A DNA stretch of 6,460 nucleotides, taken from DATLYH01 sp035575035. Lineage in GTDB: Bacteria > Planctomycetota > Planctomycetia > Gemmatales > Gemmataceae. Positions 5,736-6,460 of this stretch are shown one piece after another. The stretch is from NCBI GenBank assembly GCA_035575035.1, contig DATLYH010000093.1, positions 1 through 6,460 on the forward strand, read 5' to 3'. The position numbers were made by a program, and so were the translations under genes. Numbering within the stretch: the stretch's first letter is position 1; every line of letters begins with the position of its first letter. Below the pieces are notes generated by a model, which was not told the DNA's origin, did not search any database, and saw nothing but the letters and a program-made list of their open reading frames with translations.

Positions 5736-6460
5736 ATGCGGATCGACAACAGCACCTTCCTGGTTACCGGCGGATCATCCGGCCTGGGGGCGGCCTGTGT
5801 CCGGCTGCTGGCATCGGCGGGGGCCCGTGTCGTCATCGCTGATCTGAACCGCCCGGCCGGGGAAGGTTTAGCCGGGGAGTTGGGCCCCCGGACGCGCTTC
5901 GTGGCCACCGACGTCACCGATGCATCAAGCATGCAGGCAGCGGTCAACGAGGCAGTGCAATCCTTCGGCGGGTTACAGGGACTGGTCAACTGCGCGGGGA
6001 TCGCCCTTGCGGAGCGCGTGCTCGGCAAGGCCGGGCCGCACCGCCTGGACGCCTTTTGCCGGGTCATCCAAGTCAACCTGGTCGGCACGTTTAACGCCAT
6101 CCGCCTGGCTGCCGCCGCCATGTCCCAGACCCCGCCCGGCCCGGATGGCGAGCGCGGCGTCATTGTCAACACGGCGTCGGTGGCGGCTTTCGAGGGGCAG
6201 ATCGGGCAGGCGGCCTACGCGGCGTCCAAGGGAGGCGTCGTCAGCCTGACGTTGCCGATTGCCCGGGAACTGGCTCGGTTCGGCATCCGGGTCGTGACCA
6301 TCGCCCCCGGGACATTCGACACACCGTTGTTGGCCGGGCTGCCCGAGCCGGCCCGGCAGTCGCTGGCGCAGCAGGTTCCCTTCCCGCCACGGCTGGGTCG
6401 GCCCGACGAGTTCGCCGCCCTGGTCAAGCACATCGTCGAGAACCAGATGCTCAACGGGGC
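5736..6460 (+). CDS. Short-chain dehydrogenase/reductase, HSD10 (3-hydroxyacyl-CoA dehydrogenase type 2) type; 3' end cut by window
   Basis: The frame is open from ATG 5736 to the right edge, giving 241 full codons. It is a classical SDR: cofactor motif TGGSSGLG at 11-18, Asp36 after the second β-strand, which favours NAD(H), DV at 59-60, VNCAG at 84-88, Asn114, then the catalytic triad Ser148, Tyr161 and Lys165 in YAASK. Within SDRs it most resembles HSD10-like enzymes. Marks are the sequence GKAGPHRLDAFCRVIQVNLVGTFN, written here in two parts as GKAGPHRLD and AFCRVIQVNLVGTFN, the later APGTFDTPLLAGLP, and PFPPRLGRPDEFAALVKHI. These oxidise short or branched 3-hydroxyacyl-CoA esters in fatty-acid and isoleucine breakdown. 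The family length is about 255, so roughly a dozen residues are missing beyond the window. AGGG at 5723-5726 is a plausible ribosome site; the nearby ATG at 5728 is out of frame. The exact substrate is inferred from family resemblance. Confidence 0.9.
   Translation, partial: MRIDNSTFLVTGGSSGLGAACVRLLASAGARVVIADLNRPAGEGLAGELGPRTRFVATDVTDASSMQAAVNEAVQSFGGLQGLVNCAGIALAERVLGKAGPHRLDAFCRVIQVNLVGTFNAIRLAAAAMSQTPPGPDGERGVIVNTASVAAFEGQIGQAAYAASKGGVVSLTLPIARELARFGIRVVTIAPGTFDTPLLAGLPEPARQSLAQQVPFPPRLGRPDEFAALVKHIVENQMLNG

Overview
The window is GC-rich and most likely comes from a planctomycete, probably close to the Gemmata group. The evidence is a DUF1501 protein of the planctomycete type, a PIG-L deacetylase relic of the type common there, and a D-aminoacylase-like amidohydrolase, all with strongly GC-ending codons. 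This assignment rests on family content and composition only.

The left 60% (about 1-3957) looks like a corridor of rearrangement and gene decay. It opens with the last 40 codons of what looks like a transposase. After only about 25 bases comes a DUF1501 gene (142-1380) that is complete through its C-terminus but lacks the usual N-terminal Tat signal region. Next is a PIG-L/LmbE-type deacetylase relic (1482-1773) that keeps its start, both metal-binding motifs and little else: the middle is deleted, the frame shifts at the deletion, and the 3' part is gone. Positions 1717-2057 have no recognisable gene, only a weak 73-codon candidate. A 419-residue, apparently intact protein (2058-3317) follows, with an N-terminal half resembling DUF6348 and a C-terminal half I do not recognise. 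Directly behind it lies a fragment of an Rhs/YD-repeat protein (3318-3688) with an in-frame TAG and no proper ends. Positions 3689-3957 are a gene-free gap with a strong imperfect inverted repeat.

The right 40% is ordinary and intact. It holds an amidohydrolase of the N-acyl-D-amino-acid deacylase family (3958-5514), a 221-base spacer, and a short-chain dehydrogenase of the HSD10 type (5736 to the right edge), which is missing only its last dozen or so codons.

The genes do not form an obvious single pathway. The most biologically suggestive pairing is the 419-residue protein immediately beside an Rhs remnant, the position in which an immunity-type gene could sit. That is inference from location only. 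I see no CRISPR array, tRNA or rRNA.
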